From NCBI RefSeq assembly GCF_040222815.1, contig NZ_JAVKCH010000012.1:1-64000 (forward strand): a stretch of 64,000 nt of DNA, written 5' to 3'. This stretch comes from Imperialibacter sp040222815. GTDB lineage: Bacteria > Bacteroidota > Bacteroidia > Cytophagales > Cyclobacteriaceae. Of the stretch, positions 24,447 to 32,322 are shown piece after piece (the first letter of the stretch is position 1; each line of letters opens with the position of its first letter). The position numbers were made by a program, and so were the translations under genes. Under the pieces are notes generated by a model, which was not told the DNA's origin, ran no database searches, and saw only the letters and a program-made list of their open reading frames with translations.

Positions 24447-25774
24447 CTCTTTAATAAGCTTATTGCCCTCTGTTTTGTTCTCTGGGGTAACACCACTTCC
24501 CACATAAAAACTCCAATAACCAACAAATATTCTGTGATGATGGCCCACCAGGGAATTTCGTAGCCAGTGGCGGTATAGCCAATATATGTCCAAAGAATGG
24601 TGTATGACCACATGATGGGGAATTTATAGCCGGAATACACGGACAGGGCTACCAGTGGCACCACATACCATGGGTGGACGGTCGTGGCCGCCAGGTAGTA
24701 GATGAAAAAAACGATACTTAGGGCCTGGAAAAAACTGCGGCCTTTTGGCCAGTTTGTCCAACTTACTATCAGAATGAGAACGCCGCCTGAGAGTGCTAAT
24801 CGTGGCCCAAGTGTAGCTATAATATTGTAGCCTTTCCACCAAAAGCCTATTTCCCGGAACAGATAGTAGAAGGAGGCATTGAACTCGAACTTCCGAAAAT
24901 ACAGATCGAGACTTTCCCCCTGGCCGGTTAGCCAGGTGAGGTCGATCAGTGGCATAAAAAAGAGCAGAGAACCTAGCATGGTCACCAGCACCACTTTCCA
25001 CCAATTCTTTTTACCAGCAGCAAACATCAGCACCGGCCCGGCAATGACTGGCGTTAGTTTGGTAGCAATAGCTCCTGCCAGCGCCAGGGGGCCGGTAAAC
25101 AATTTCTTGTCGGCGATTAGGATGATGGACAGTATCAGGAATAAAGCCATCATGCCTTCAAAGTGAAGGTTGCCAGACACTTCTGTGATAACCAGTGGAT
25201 TGAGGGCATAGATGGCCAGCAGTGACGAGGGTTTGCCTGTTTTCTTCAGGTAGCCGGCGATAACAAACAGGAATACTATTTCTGAGCCTGTGAGCATCAG
25301 GCGCATTGGCAAAACAGCGCTAATCAATGATCCGTCGTAGAAAAAGGTGCTCAGCCAAAATACCAGTTGATGAAAAGACGGGTACACTGTGAAGTATTCT
25401 TTTGAGTTGAGCCCATCGTAGAGGTCAGTGGTTAGTGCGGGAATGGCATTACCTGCTTCCATATAAAATGATGGAGGGTGGCTGAAAGGATGAATGCCCT
25501 GGTGCCACAGCAAGCCATCCCATATGAATCGGTAGAAGTCATCGGAAAGCGCCGGAACGGAGAATAGGAAAACCAACCGAAAAAGGATGCCAAGACCAAG
25601 AATCCATTTCAATTCGGCTTTTTGTAAAGCCAGGAAGGCGAGAAAAAGTAAAGCGAACGAGCCCTGAAGAATCCAGGCGTCTGTTCTTTGAAGCTTGTAG
25701 GCCAGCAAAAAATAGACGAAGCAGGAAAGACCTCCTGCCATAGCCCATTTAACCCTTTGAGGCAGCAAACCCAT
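24443..25774 (-). CDS. GT-C-fold polyprenyl-phosphate-mannose-type glycosyltransferase
   Basis: The 443-residue product has about 11-12 membrane helices and resembles GT87/PIG-M-like enzymes. The first periplasmic loop carries SDDFYRFIWDGLLW with the acidic pair expected to be catalytic. Such enzymes use lipid-linked sugars on the outer face of the inner membrane; the DPM-like protein encoded upstream would provide that donor. It overlaps the upstream GT2 gene by 26 nt. Confidence 0.85.
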   Translation of the reverse strand: MGLLPQRVKWAMAGGLSCFVYFLLAYKLQRTDAWILQGSFALLFLAFLALQKAELKWILGLGILFRLVFLFSVPALSDDFYRFIWDGLLWHQGIHPFSHPPSFYMEAGNAIPALTTDLYDGLNSKEYFTVYPSFHQLVFWLSTFFYDGSLISAVLPMRLMLTGSEIVFLFVIAGYLKKTGKPSSLLAIYALNPLVITEVSGNLHFEGMMALFLILSIILIADKKLFTGPLALAGAIATKLTPVIAGPVLMFAAGKKNWWKVVLVTMLGSLLFFMPLIDLTWLTGQGESLDLYFRKFEFNASFYYLFREIGFWWKGYNIIATLGPRLALSGGVLILIVSWTNWPKGRSFFQALSIVFFIYYLAATTVHPWYVVPLVALSVYSGYKFPIMWSYTILWTYIGYTATGYEIPWWAIITEYLLVIGVFMWEVVLPQRTKQRAISLLKR

Positions 25775-27221
25775 AAGGTTTAATTGAGAGTAAGAAGATA
25801 CCTCCGAAGCCTATGGTGAGCATGAGGTGGAAAAATATCAGCCCAAAGTCATACAAGTAGAAGGCCGACCATAGGCCAAAGGCAAAGTAAACAGCCAGGA
25901 GCCCCTCGACAATTGTGGCGGGCGTCAGCTTCCAGTTGACGTACTTATTGGTTTTCCAGGAAATTTTGTCCTTTAGCACATTGAATTTGGGCGTGCGCAA
26001 AAATGGTGTCTTAATGCCGAGCCAGCCTTCAAGCACCGCAATGGCATTGTGCAGCGACATACCCATAGAGAAGGTGATGAACATGGGGAAATGAACGATG
26101 AAGTATTTCAGTGTCTTTTTGGGAAATGAGGAGCCGCTGGCAACCCAGTAGAAATAGCTAACAAAGAGAAAACCTAATACAAATACACTCGCCGCATTGA
26201 ATAGCGTGCTGTACGTGGGCAAATGATTCATTGTGTAGAGCAGGGGCAGGCTTAGAAAAGAAGCAGTGAAAAGGAAGAAGAAAAGGGAGCTGTTGAGCAA
26301 ATGCTGGACGGCGTGAAGCTTGTTTTTCAGCGGCAGGGCCGATGTGAGCACAGCACCCAGGTTTTTTCTGGCTGTTTCGGCGGCGCCTTTGTTCCAGCGG
26401 TACTGTTGTGATTTTACTGCGGGCATAAGTATGGGCAGTTCGGCAGGAGATTCAATGTTCTCAAGGAAAGTGAAACGCCAGCCTTTCAACTGGGCCCTGT
26501 AGCTAAGGTCGAGGTCTTCGGTGAGGGTGTCTGCTGTCCAGCCGCCGCCGTCTATAATGCACTCCTTTCGCCAAATGCCTCCGGTGCCATTGAAGTTGAT
26601 AAAACTGCCCGATGCACTACGGCCAGTTTGCTCTACCGAAAAGTGGGCGTCGAGCCCGAAGGCCTGTAGTTTCGTCAGCCACGAGTAGTTGCGATTGAGA
26701 TGACCCCAGCGGGTTTGCACCATGCCCACTTTTGGGGTGGTAAAATGGGGCAATGTTTCCTTCAGGAATTGAGGGTCTGGCAGGAAGTCGGCATCGAAAA
26801 TAGCAATAAACTCAGCACGAGCCTGCTCAAGTCCGTCCTGCAAGGCACCCGCTTTGAAGCCTGTTCTTTCTTGCCGGCGCAGCACTTTAATGTCGAAGCC
26901 CATCTGTCGATATTCTTTGGCCACTTTGTCGACAACCGATTTCGTCTCATCGTCGCTGTCGTCGAGTACCTGAATTTCCAGTTTTTCTTTTGGGTAGTCG
27001 AGCAGGCATACTTGCCTGATCAGCCTTTCCACAACGTACAGCTCGTTATAAATTGGCAGCTGTACCGTGACCAGCGGGAACTCTGTCAGTGGTGCAAGGG
27101 TGGCTGGTGTTGACTTCTTGCTTTTTCGGTAGCGAATGGCCAGGTGCAGCTGTCCCAGGCTGAACAGAAAGATCAGCGTTAAGGAAGCTCCGTACCCAAT
27201 TATTACCAGCCAGTCGATCAT
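25749..27221 (-). CDS. Membrane GT2 glycosyltransferase (cellulose synthase-like)
   Basis: The product is about 490 residues with an N-terminal helix, a cytoplasmic GT2 domain with VLDDSDDETK, FDADFLPDP, TEDLDLSYR and the QYRWNKGA (QxxRW-type) motif, then four to five C-terminal helices. The architecture suggests a processive or lipid-acceptor glycosyltransferase related to CESA/BcsA and glucomannan synthases. I chose the ATG at 27221, which overlaps the upstream stop as ATGA, rather than the TTG at 27242. Confidence 0.9.
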   Translation of the reverse strand: MIDWLVIIGYGASLTLIFLFSLGQLHLAIRYRKSKKSTPATLAPLTEFPLVTVQLPIYNELYVVERLIRQVCLLDYPKEKLEIQVLDDSDDETKSVVDKVAKEYRQMGFDIKVLRRQERTGFKAGALQDGLEQARAEFIAIFDADFLPDPQFLKETLPHFTTPKVGMVQTRWGHLNRNYSWLTKLQAFGLDAHFSVEQTGRSASGSFINFNGTGGIWRKECIIDGGGWTADTLTEDLDLSYRAQLKGWRFTFLENIESPAELPILMPAVKSQQYRWNKGAAETARKNLGAVLTSALPLKNKLHAVQHLLNSSLFFFLFTASFLSLPLLYTMNHLPTYSTLFNAASVFVLGFLFVSYFYWVASGSSFPKKTLKYFIVHFPMFITFSMGMSLHNAIAVLEGWLGIKTPFLRTPKFNVLKDKISWKTNKYVNWKLTPATIVEGLLAVYFAFGLWSAFYLYDFGLIFFHLMLTIGFGGIFLLSIKPYGFAASKG

Positions 27222-27913
27222 AAGTACCTGAAGATTGTCCAAAGTATTTTGTAGCCTGCACCGAAAGTGCCTTTCACCGTGCCCGACACTTTGGAAACAC
27301 CAATGCGCTGCCGATAGTTTACCGGCACCTCGGTGGTTTGCATCCCCAATTTAGCCGCTTTTAGCTGCATTTCTACAGTCCAGCCGTAGGTTTTGTCCTG
27401 CATGTTGATGCGCAGCAGGCTTTCATATTTCACAGCCCGGAAAGGCCCAAGGTCAGTAAACTGCACCCCGTAAAACCAGCGGAGCAGAGTAGTAGCCAGC
27501 CAATTGCCAAATATTTGCTGGGGTGTCATTGAGCCTTTTTCTTTTTTGCCCAGGGCCCTGGAGCCGATCACGAGGTCAGCCTTACCATCTATAATCGGTT
27601 GCACCAGTTGGTACATTTCTTCAGGATAGTCGGAGTGGTCGCCATCAAGAAACACCACGATATCTGGCAGGTCGTTGACCTCGCTGGCGACATGCTGCAT
27701 GCCGCAAAGACAAGCGTTGCCATAGCCTCTTTTTTCTTCTCTGAGTGCCGTTGCCCCTCTGGATTGTGCCTGACCGAAGGTGTCGTCAGTTGAGCCATTG
27801 TCCACCACGATGATTTCGGATACCAGGGCTTTGGGAATCTCGTCAATCACCATACCTACGGCGTTCTGCTCATTGAAGGCAGGAATGATGACTTTGATAT
27901 TGGGTTGGCGCAC
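27218..27913 (-). CDS. Dolichyl-phosphate-mannose synthase-like GT2
   Basis: The 231-residue GT-A enzyme shows VIIPAFNEQNAVGMVIDEIP, VVDNGSTDDT, and FLDGDHSDYPEE (the DxD-like metal site), with GSRALGKKEKGS after it. It resembles DPM1-type synthases without a membrane tail, which make polyprenyl-phosphate sugars at the inner membrane. It heads the operon, consistent with it supplying the donor for the GT-C enzyme. Together the cluster likely builds a glycolipid or surface glycan (inference). Confidence 0.9.
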   Translation of the reverse strand: MRQPNIKVIIPAFNEQNAVGMVIDEIPKALVSEIIVVDNGSTDDTFGQAQSRGATALREEKRGYGNACLCGMQHVASEVNDLPDIVVFLDGDHSDYPEEMYQLVQPIIDGKADLVIGSRALGKKEKGSMTPQQIFGNWLATTLLRWFYGVQFTDLGPFRAVKYESLLRINMQDKTYGWTVEMQLKAAKLGMQTTEVPVNYRQRIGVSKVSGTVKGTFGAGYKILWTIFRYL

Positions 27914-27986
27914 TTACGGTTGATTTACATGCAAAAATAGGGAATGGATTGGATTGGGAGGTCGGGGGTGGGACAAAAGGTTGGCA

Positions 27987-28337
27987 TTAGTCCATATCCG
28001 CATCTTTTATCAGGCGTTTGATTTCGGACTTTAGCAAGGGGAGGTGTTTGGTCAAAATAGCCCAAATGTTTTCGTCTGAAATATTATCGTAGGAATGAAT
28101 GATTTGATTTCTCAACCCGACGATTCTGATAGCATTTGTGATGGGGAATTCGGGCTCCTTGTCAAGAACCCTTCGAACGGCCTCGCCAATAATTTCCAGA
28201 TTTCTCTCGACGCCTCTCTTCAAAAGAAGATTTTTTTTGTAGCTTATAAAGTCATGTGCTTGCCCGTCGAAATAGCTTTCAATTTCATTGATGGAGCCAT
28301 CAATGTCATATAGCCACTTCAGTACCTTTTCGTCCAT
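27987..28337 (-). CDS. hepT: HepT-like toxin (DUF86 RNase)
   Basis: The 116-residue helical protein has the HEPN motif: RNQIIHSYDNI near residue 75-85, where RxxxxHxY is the active site of HEPN RNases. It overlaps the upstream MntA-like gene by 32 nt. In type VII toxin-antitoxin pairs, MntA adds AMP to a Tyr of HepT and so silences its RNase. All active-site residues appear present. Confidence 0.88.
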   Translation of the reverse strand: MDEKVLKWLYDIDGSINEIESYFDGQAHDFISYKKNLLLKRGVERNLEIIGEAVRRVLDKEPEFPITNAIRIVGLRNQIIHSYDNISDENIWAILTKHLPLLKSEIKRLIKDADMD

Positions 28338-28629
28338 AAACCAGCGCCTTGGTTCTATTGATAGATTTAATTAGAATAGGATTCCGAAGGGTTTGGACTT
28401 CTAAAAGATCCACTTTTCTACCGAGTAGTGATTCCAAAGATTCTTTCAGATCCATATAGTTATCGAAATAGTCAGTCAAATCCACATCACCAAACTTCAC
28501 CAGAAAATCAATATCACTGTTAGCGTCAAAAGAGTCTGATAGTATGGAACCAAAAGCGAACAGCTCATTTACCTGGTGCTTTTTGCATAAGGCGGATATT
28601 TCGGTAATATGATCCTTGATAATTTTCAT
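28306..28629 (-). CDS. mntA: MntA-like antitoxin nucleotidyltransferase
   Basis: The 107-residue minimal nucleotidyltransferase has FAFGSILSDSFDANSDIDFLV, i.e. the GSxxxxxxxxxxDxD motif of the family. It precedes and overlaps hepT, the standard antitoxin-toxin order. The promoter upstream has a perfect TATATTTG box within an inverted repeat, a natural place for autoregulation. Confidence 0.9.
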   Translation of the reverse strand: MKIIKDHITEISALCKKHQVNELFAFGSILSDSFDANSDIDFLVKFGDVDLTDYFDNYMDLKESLESLLGRKVDLLEVQTLRNPILIKSINRTKALVYGRKGTEVAI

Positions 28630-28640
28630 CTGTCGTAAGT

Positions 28641-28659
28641 AAATATAACAAATATATTT
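28641..28659 (-). promoter_or_regulatory. mntA promoter box in an inverted repeat
   Basis: The perfect inverted repeat AAATATA-N5-TATATTT (28641-28659) overlaps the minus-strand -7 box TATATTTG (28656-28649). No -33 TTG is seen at the usual distance. The ATG of mntA follows 19 nt downstream. Confidence 0.5.
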
Positions 28660-28692
28660 CTCACATAATTTAATTCAGTAACGACTCCCGAA

Positions 28693-28953
28693 ATGCAGAA
28701 GGTACTTCCAAGTATAGGAATAACTCTATTGATAGTTGCTTGCCAGGCCCACATCGCCGAAACCGTTCTTGGCCCTGGCTGGGCAAGCACGTCCATCAAT
28801 GCCGTCAGCTTTCGCACCAATTCCATTGTCAGTGACGAGAACTGGCAATTTGCGGTCTATTATGATTCTACTGGTCACATAGTGCTGGCAGGGAGGCTTG
28901 AAAGAAGGGCAAAGCCTGCTGAGGCAGTGAGGGTGGTGGAGTTGAAGCTGTAG
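28693..28953 (+). CDS. Small putative lipoprotein
   Basis: The 86-residue product starts with a short signal and lipobox (MQKVLPSIGITLLIVAC, Cys17). The mature part has a FAVYYDSTGHIVLAGRL segment like a small beta sheet. No family recognised. It lies alone between the divergent mntA/hepT pair and the DUF4143 ATPase and may belong to the same small accessory island. A minus-strand frame over the same bases lacks any such features. Confidence 0.45.
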   Translation: MQKVLPSIGITLLIVACQAHIAETVLGPGWASTSINAVSFRTNSIVSDENWQFAVYYDSTGHIVLAGRLERRAKPAEAVRVVELKL

Positions 28954-28958
28954 TTTTT

Positions 28959-28987
28959 ACAATTTGGGAATCTAATTCCCAAATTGT
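28959..28987. terminator. Perfect palindrome between lipoprotein and ATPase genes
   Basis: ACAATTTGGGA and TCCCAAATTGT form an 11-bp stem around a 7-nt loop (28959-28987). Only short T runs follow, so it could be a weak terminator or an operator ahead of the ATPase at 28999. Confidence 0.45.
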
Positions 28988-28998
28988 AATTTCACTAC

Positions 28999-30153
28999 GT
29001 GATTATCCGAATAGCAGATAAAGAAATCCGAGTGCTTGCCTCTATGTACAAGTCGCTGGCGATCGTTGGCCCAAGACAATCGGGAAAAACCACACTCGCA
29101 AAACACATTTTTGGGTCGAAGCCTTATGTGTCGCTGGAAAACCCCGATGCACGGCAGTTTGCCGAGAGCGACCCTCGAGGATTTCTCGAACAATACCCGA
29201 ATGGAGCTGTACTGGATGAGATACAACGAGTGCCACAGTTGTTTTCCTATCTGCAGCAGATCATTGATGAAAGTAGCGAGACGGGCCTTTTTATTCTTTC
29301 GGGGTCGAACAATTTTTTGCTTCAGGAAAATATTTCACAGAGTCTTGCTGGCAGGATCGCTTACTTGTTTCTTCTTCCTTTTTCTATTGAAGAGCTCGCA
29401 AAAGAGGGGCTGTTGCCATCGGATGCATACCAGGCAATGTTTGCCGGAGGATATCCTCCGATTTATGATCTAAAAATACCGCCATCTACCTGGTATCTCA
29501 ACTATATTCGTACCTATGTGGAAAGAGATGTGAGGCAGATAAAAAATATCACAAATCTTGGTGCTTTTGAAAGGTTCCTGAGGCTTTGCGCCGGCCGGGT
29601 AGGTCAACTGCTGAATATGAACAGCCTCGGCATTGAAGCTGGTGTGGATCATAAAACAGTGGCATCGTGGTTGGGGGTATTAGAGAGTAGCTTTATTGTT
29701 CATTTGCTTCGGCCTCACCATCAAAATTTCAATAAACGAATTGTGAAAATGCCCAAGCTGTATTTTTATGACACCGGGCTGGCCTGTGCACTACTCGGCA
29801 TTCAAAATGAAGCACAGTTGGTTACCCATCCGTTGCGGGGGAGTCTTTTTGAAAACTTCATTATCAGCGAAATGGTGAAAACCAGGTTTAATAAAAATGA
29901 ACCTAACAACTTGTATTTTTGGCGTGATAGTACCGGCAATGAGATTGATGTGATAATAGATAAGGGTGGAAAGCTATACCCGGTCGAAATCAAATCAGGA
30001 AAGACAGTCACTGACGATTATTTCAAGGGATTAAATTTTTGGTCTAAAATAACTGGAGCAGCGGAAGGGGTAGTTGTCTACGCAGGAGACGCTCAGCAAA
30101 AGCGAAGCAATGGAATGGAGGTAAGGCCGTGGAACCAGGTGGGAGAGTTGTAA
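28999..30153 (+). CDS. AAA+ ATPase with DUF4143 domain
   Basis: The 384-residue product has an N-terminal AAA domain with Walker A GPRQSGKTT (about 24-32), Walker B-like AVLDEIQRVPQL, and a sensor region FILSGSNN. The C-terminal DUF4143 domain ends with a PD-(D/E)xK-like pattern (NEIDVIIDKGG, YPVEIKSG). Proteins of this type are frequent and mobile in Bacteroidota; their function is not established. The start is GTG at 28999. No partner gene adjoins it. Confidence 0.9.
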   Translation: MIIRIADKEIRVLASMYKSLAIVGPRQSGKTTLAKHIFGSKPYVSLENPDARQFAESDPRGFLEQYPNGAVLDEIQRVPQLFSYLQQIIDESSETGLFILSGSNNFLLQENISQSLAGRIAYLFLLPFSIEELAKEGLLPSDAYQAMFAGGYPPIYDLKIPPSTWYLNYIRTYVERDVRQIKNITNLGAFERFLRLCAGRVGQLLNMNSLGIEAGVDHKTVASWLGVLESSFIVHLLRPHHQNFNKRIVKMPKLYFYDTGLACALLGIQNEAQLVTHPLRGSLFENFIISEMVKTRFNKNEPNNLYFWRDSTGNEIDVIIDKGGKLYPVEIKSGKTVTDDYFKGLNFWSKITGAAEGVVVYAGDAQQKRSNGMEVRPWNQVGEL

Positions 30154-30186
30154 TGGGCGTCGGGTTCGCAGGTTTAACATAGTGAA

Positions 30187-30609
30187 TCATCCAACATATT
30201 TGTCTTTCATGTAATCCACCGACTCTTTGACCAGCGTCTTTAGAACGTCAATATCCACATCAGTTAACTTGTTAATATAGAGACAAGACTTCCCTGTTTT
30301 GTATTTTCCGAGCTTTTGCATCAGCTCTTCGTACCGGCCGAAGCCTGGCATGATATAGAGCGTAAGGCTCGTTTTTCTTGGCGAGAAGCCGGTTATCATC
30401 CAGTCGCCTTCCTGTCCGCTGGCATATTTGTAACGATAGGTGCCAAAACCAACTATAGATGAGCCCCACATCTTTGGTTTTTCGCCAGTCACCTCCTTCA
30501 TCAGCTTCAGCACCTCAAAGGCATCATTTCGTTTTTTCTCATCTTCCACTTTGTCGAGAAAGCCTTCCACGCTTACATCGTTGACTTTTGTTTTTAGTTC
30601 GTAGGCCAT
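30187..30609 (-). CDS. DUF1801 protein
   Basis: The 140-residue product matches DUF1801 (YdhG-like): VEGFLDKVEDEKKRNDAFEV near the N-terminus, PKMWGSSIVGFGTYRYKY in the middle and a YIMPGFGRYEELMQKLGKYK segment with CLYINKLTDVDIDVL. Function unknown. It lies near other small enzymes (RibD-type reductase, AraC) on the same strand. Confidence 0.88.
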   Translation of the reverse strand: MAYELKTKVNDVSVEGFLDKVEDEKKRNDAFEVLKLMKEVTGEKPKMWGSSIVGFGTYRYKYASGQEGDWMITGFSPRKTSLTLYIMPGFGRYEELMQKLGKYKTGKSCLYINKLTDVDIDVLKTLVKESVDYMKDKYVG

Positions 30610-30677
30610 AGTGATGTATTTTGACTCTGGAATTAAGAAAAATCTACTTTAAATGCAAGATACTACAGCCCAAAGCA

Positions 30678-31214
30678 TTACACCTTTTTGTTTTCCTTTT
30701 TATCGTACCAAAGCTGCACCAGCCCCGAAGGGAAAGTCAGACTTTTTTTAAAAGCCAGGTTTTGCTCCGGGCGGCCGCCTTTGAAAAGCCTGATGCCGCC
30801 GCCTAGTAAATGTGGGATGATAGAAACGATTACCCTGTCAATAAGAGAGTGCCTGAGCAGTTCAAACACCAGGTCGCCACCACCGTCGCAGTAGATGTCC
30901 TTGCCCTTTTCCTTTTTGAGTTTTTTAATGAGAGCCGACAAGTCATTAAAGTACTCAACGTTTTCATCCCTGCCGGTTCTGCTATTGGATAGCACCCACA
31001 CCTTTTTATCCTTGTGATGAAAGTCTCCTCCAAATGATAAGACTTTATCGTACGTCTTCCTGCCCCAAATGACCGTGTCGATGCCAGCGGTGAATTCCGC
31101 ATAGCCATAGTCTTCACCAGGCACTTCTACCTGTGACAGGAAATCTATATTGTCGTCTTCTTTGGCGATGTAGCCATCCAAGCTCATAGCGATGTAGAGA
31201 TTTATTTTGCGCAT
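30678..31214 (-). CDS. RibD C-terminal/DHFR-like reductase
   Basis: The 178-residue product has the dihydrofolate-reductase fold of the RibD C-terminal group: INLYIAMSLDGYIAKEDD at the N-terminus, VIWGRKTYDKVLSFG, and IYCDGGGDLVFELLRHSLID. These NADPH-dependent reductases act on diverse substrates; none can be assigned here. Monocistronic by spacing. Confidence 0.9.
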   Translation of the reverse strand: MRKINLYIAMSLDGYIAKEDDNIDFLSQVEVPGEDYGYAEFTAGIDTVIWGRKTYDKVLSFGGDFHHKDKKVWVLSNSRTGRDENVEYFNDLSALIKKLKKEKGKDIYCDGGGDLVFELLRHSLIDRVIVSIIPHLLGGGIRLFKGGRPEQNLAFKKSLTFPSGLVQLWYDKKENKKV

Positions 31215-31275
31215 AATTTAAGTTTTTTGACAAAGGTCGGTAAGCTGTTGTTACTTGAATTGTAAAAATCGGACA

Positions 31276-32079
31276 TCAGAAAAGTACATTTTTTGCCTGC
31301 CGCAATTCGCCCGGTGTCATCCCGGAAAACTGCTTTGCATCGTGGATAAAATGCGCCTGGTCGAAATACCCGGCTTCATGGGCGACGTCTGTGAGACTCC
31401 ATTTGGCCACTTTCAACAACTCAGAAGCTGAGAGAAATCTTCTCATTTTGATGTATTCTTTTGGCCCCAGGCCCAAACACTGGTCATACTTTCTAAGTAA
31501 TTGCCGATGGCTGAGCCCTACTGCCCTGGCTAGCGAGTCAACGCTGACCTGGGCCAGCGATTTTTCAATAAGTGTCAGAGTGGATTGAAATGACTCTTCA
31601 GCTCTATAGTTTCGACTCAATTTCTCAATAAGAAACTCCTGAACGGCTTGCACCTTCTCCTCGTCGGACAAAGCAGCCTCGACTCTTTGTTCCATCTCTT
31701 TCGCCGCTTCAGCCTGCGATTTACCAATGTCGCTCAAACACACTGTTTGGTTGGCTACAAGTGACATTGGAACATCGAAAAAAGGCCAGGATCGACCCGG
31801 GTAAAACCATATGGTAATAAAGTGAACCTGCTTCGGGCTGGAAATATCCATAAAGCAGTTCATTCGGGACGTGATGAAGCTACCGCCATTTATTTTTCGT
31901 CCATTCACCTCAAATGAATCAGCGGTGTCGCCAATATTGACGAACAGTTCAACACATCCGTCAGGAAGTACTCGTGAATGGGGAGGGCGCTCCCCCGTGC
32001 CAGGTGCCTGCATCAGGTAAATCGCCTTAACAAAGGGACGGAGTTGCACTGGTATCTGGTAGTTTTTTAAATGTGTCAT
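31276..32079 (-). CDS. AraC-family regulator
   Basis: The 267-residue product has an N-terminal domain of the DUF6597 type (PVQLRPFVKAIYLMQAPG, with PHSRVLPDGCVELFVNIGD) and a C-terminal AraC double helix-turn-helix (SVDSLARAVGLSHRQLLRKYDQ, then WSLTDVAHEAGYFDQAHFIHDAK). It probably senses a small molecule. The targets are unknown, but the RibD-type reductase gene directly downstream is a candidate. Confidence 0.9.
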   Translation of the reverse strand: MTHLKNYQIPVQLRPFVKAIYLMQAPGTGERPPHSRVLPDGCVELFVNIGDTADSFEVNGRKINGGSFITSRMNCFMDISSPKQVHFITIWFYPGRSWPFFDVPMSLVANQTVCLSDIGKSQAEAAKEMEQRVEAALSDEEKVQAVQEFLIEKLSRNYRAEESFQSTLTLIEKSLAQVSVDSLARAVGLSHRQLLRKYDQCLGLGPKEYIKMRRFLSASELLKVAKWSLTDVAHEAGYFDQAHFIHDAKQFSGMTPGELRQAKNVLF

Positions 32080-32141
32080 AAGCGACAGACCTAATTGTGA
32101 CCCCGGGAGACGGTTCTATGACAATTTTTTACAATGTGTAT

Positions 32142-32274
32142 AGCAGACACATTTCTGCTATTAACTACTTTGCGCACCAAGTTTGGTAATGCCCTTTCGG
32201 GGCAGCAACGTTTAACGTTGCACGGTTGATTAGGTTTGGTAGCCCGGCGGTCTTTTAGAGCGCCGGGCTTTTTT
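32142..32274 (+). ncRNA. Candidate structured small RNA
   Basis: No gene occupies this plus-strand interval, yet it shows a chain of stems ending in a terminator: AGCAGA/TCTGCT (32142-32159), a near-consensus box TACTTTG (32166-32172), ACCA/TGGT (32176-32187), TGCCC/GGGCA (32190-32204), GCAACG/CGTTGC (32205-32221), then a 9-bp terminator with six T (32241-32274). The T run is on the plus strand, while both flanking genes are on the minus strand, so it terminates a separate transcript. Family unknown. Confidence 0.5.
32241..32274 (+). terminator. Strong plus-strand terminator
   Basis: GCCCGGCG and CGCCGGGC flank an 11-nt loop and are followed by TTTTTT. Confidence 0.85.
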
Positions 32275-32322
32275 CATTTGTTCTGTTCGGCTCCAGGCAA
32301 AGCTCTCGGTTTCTTCACCAGC

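Noticed and set aside
28626..28826. 66-residue minus-strand frame before mntA
   Set aside because: It overlaps the mntA promoter and the better-supported plus-strand lipoprotein frame.
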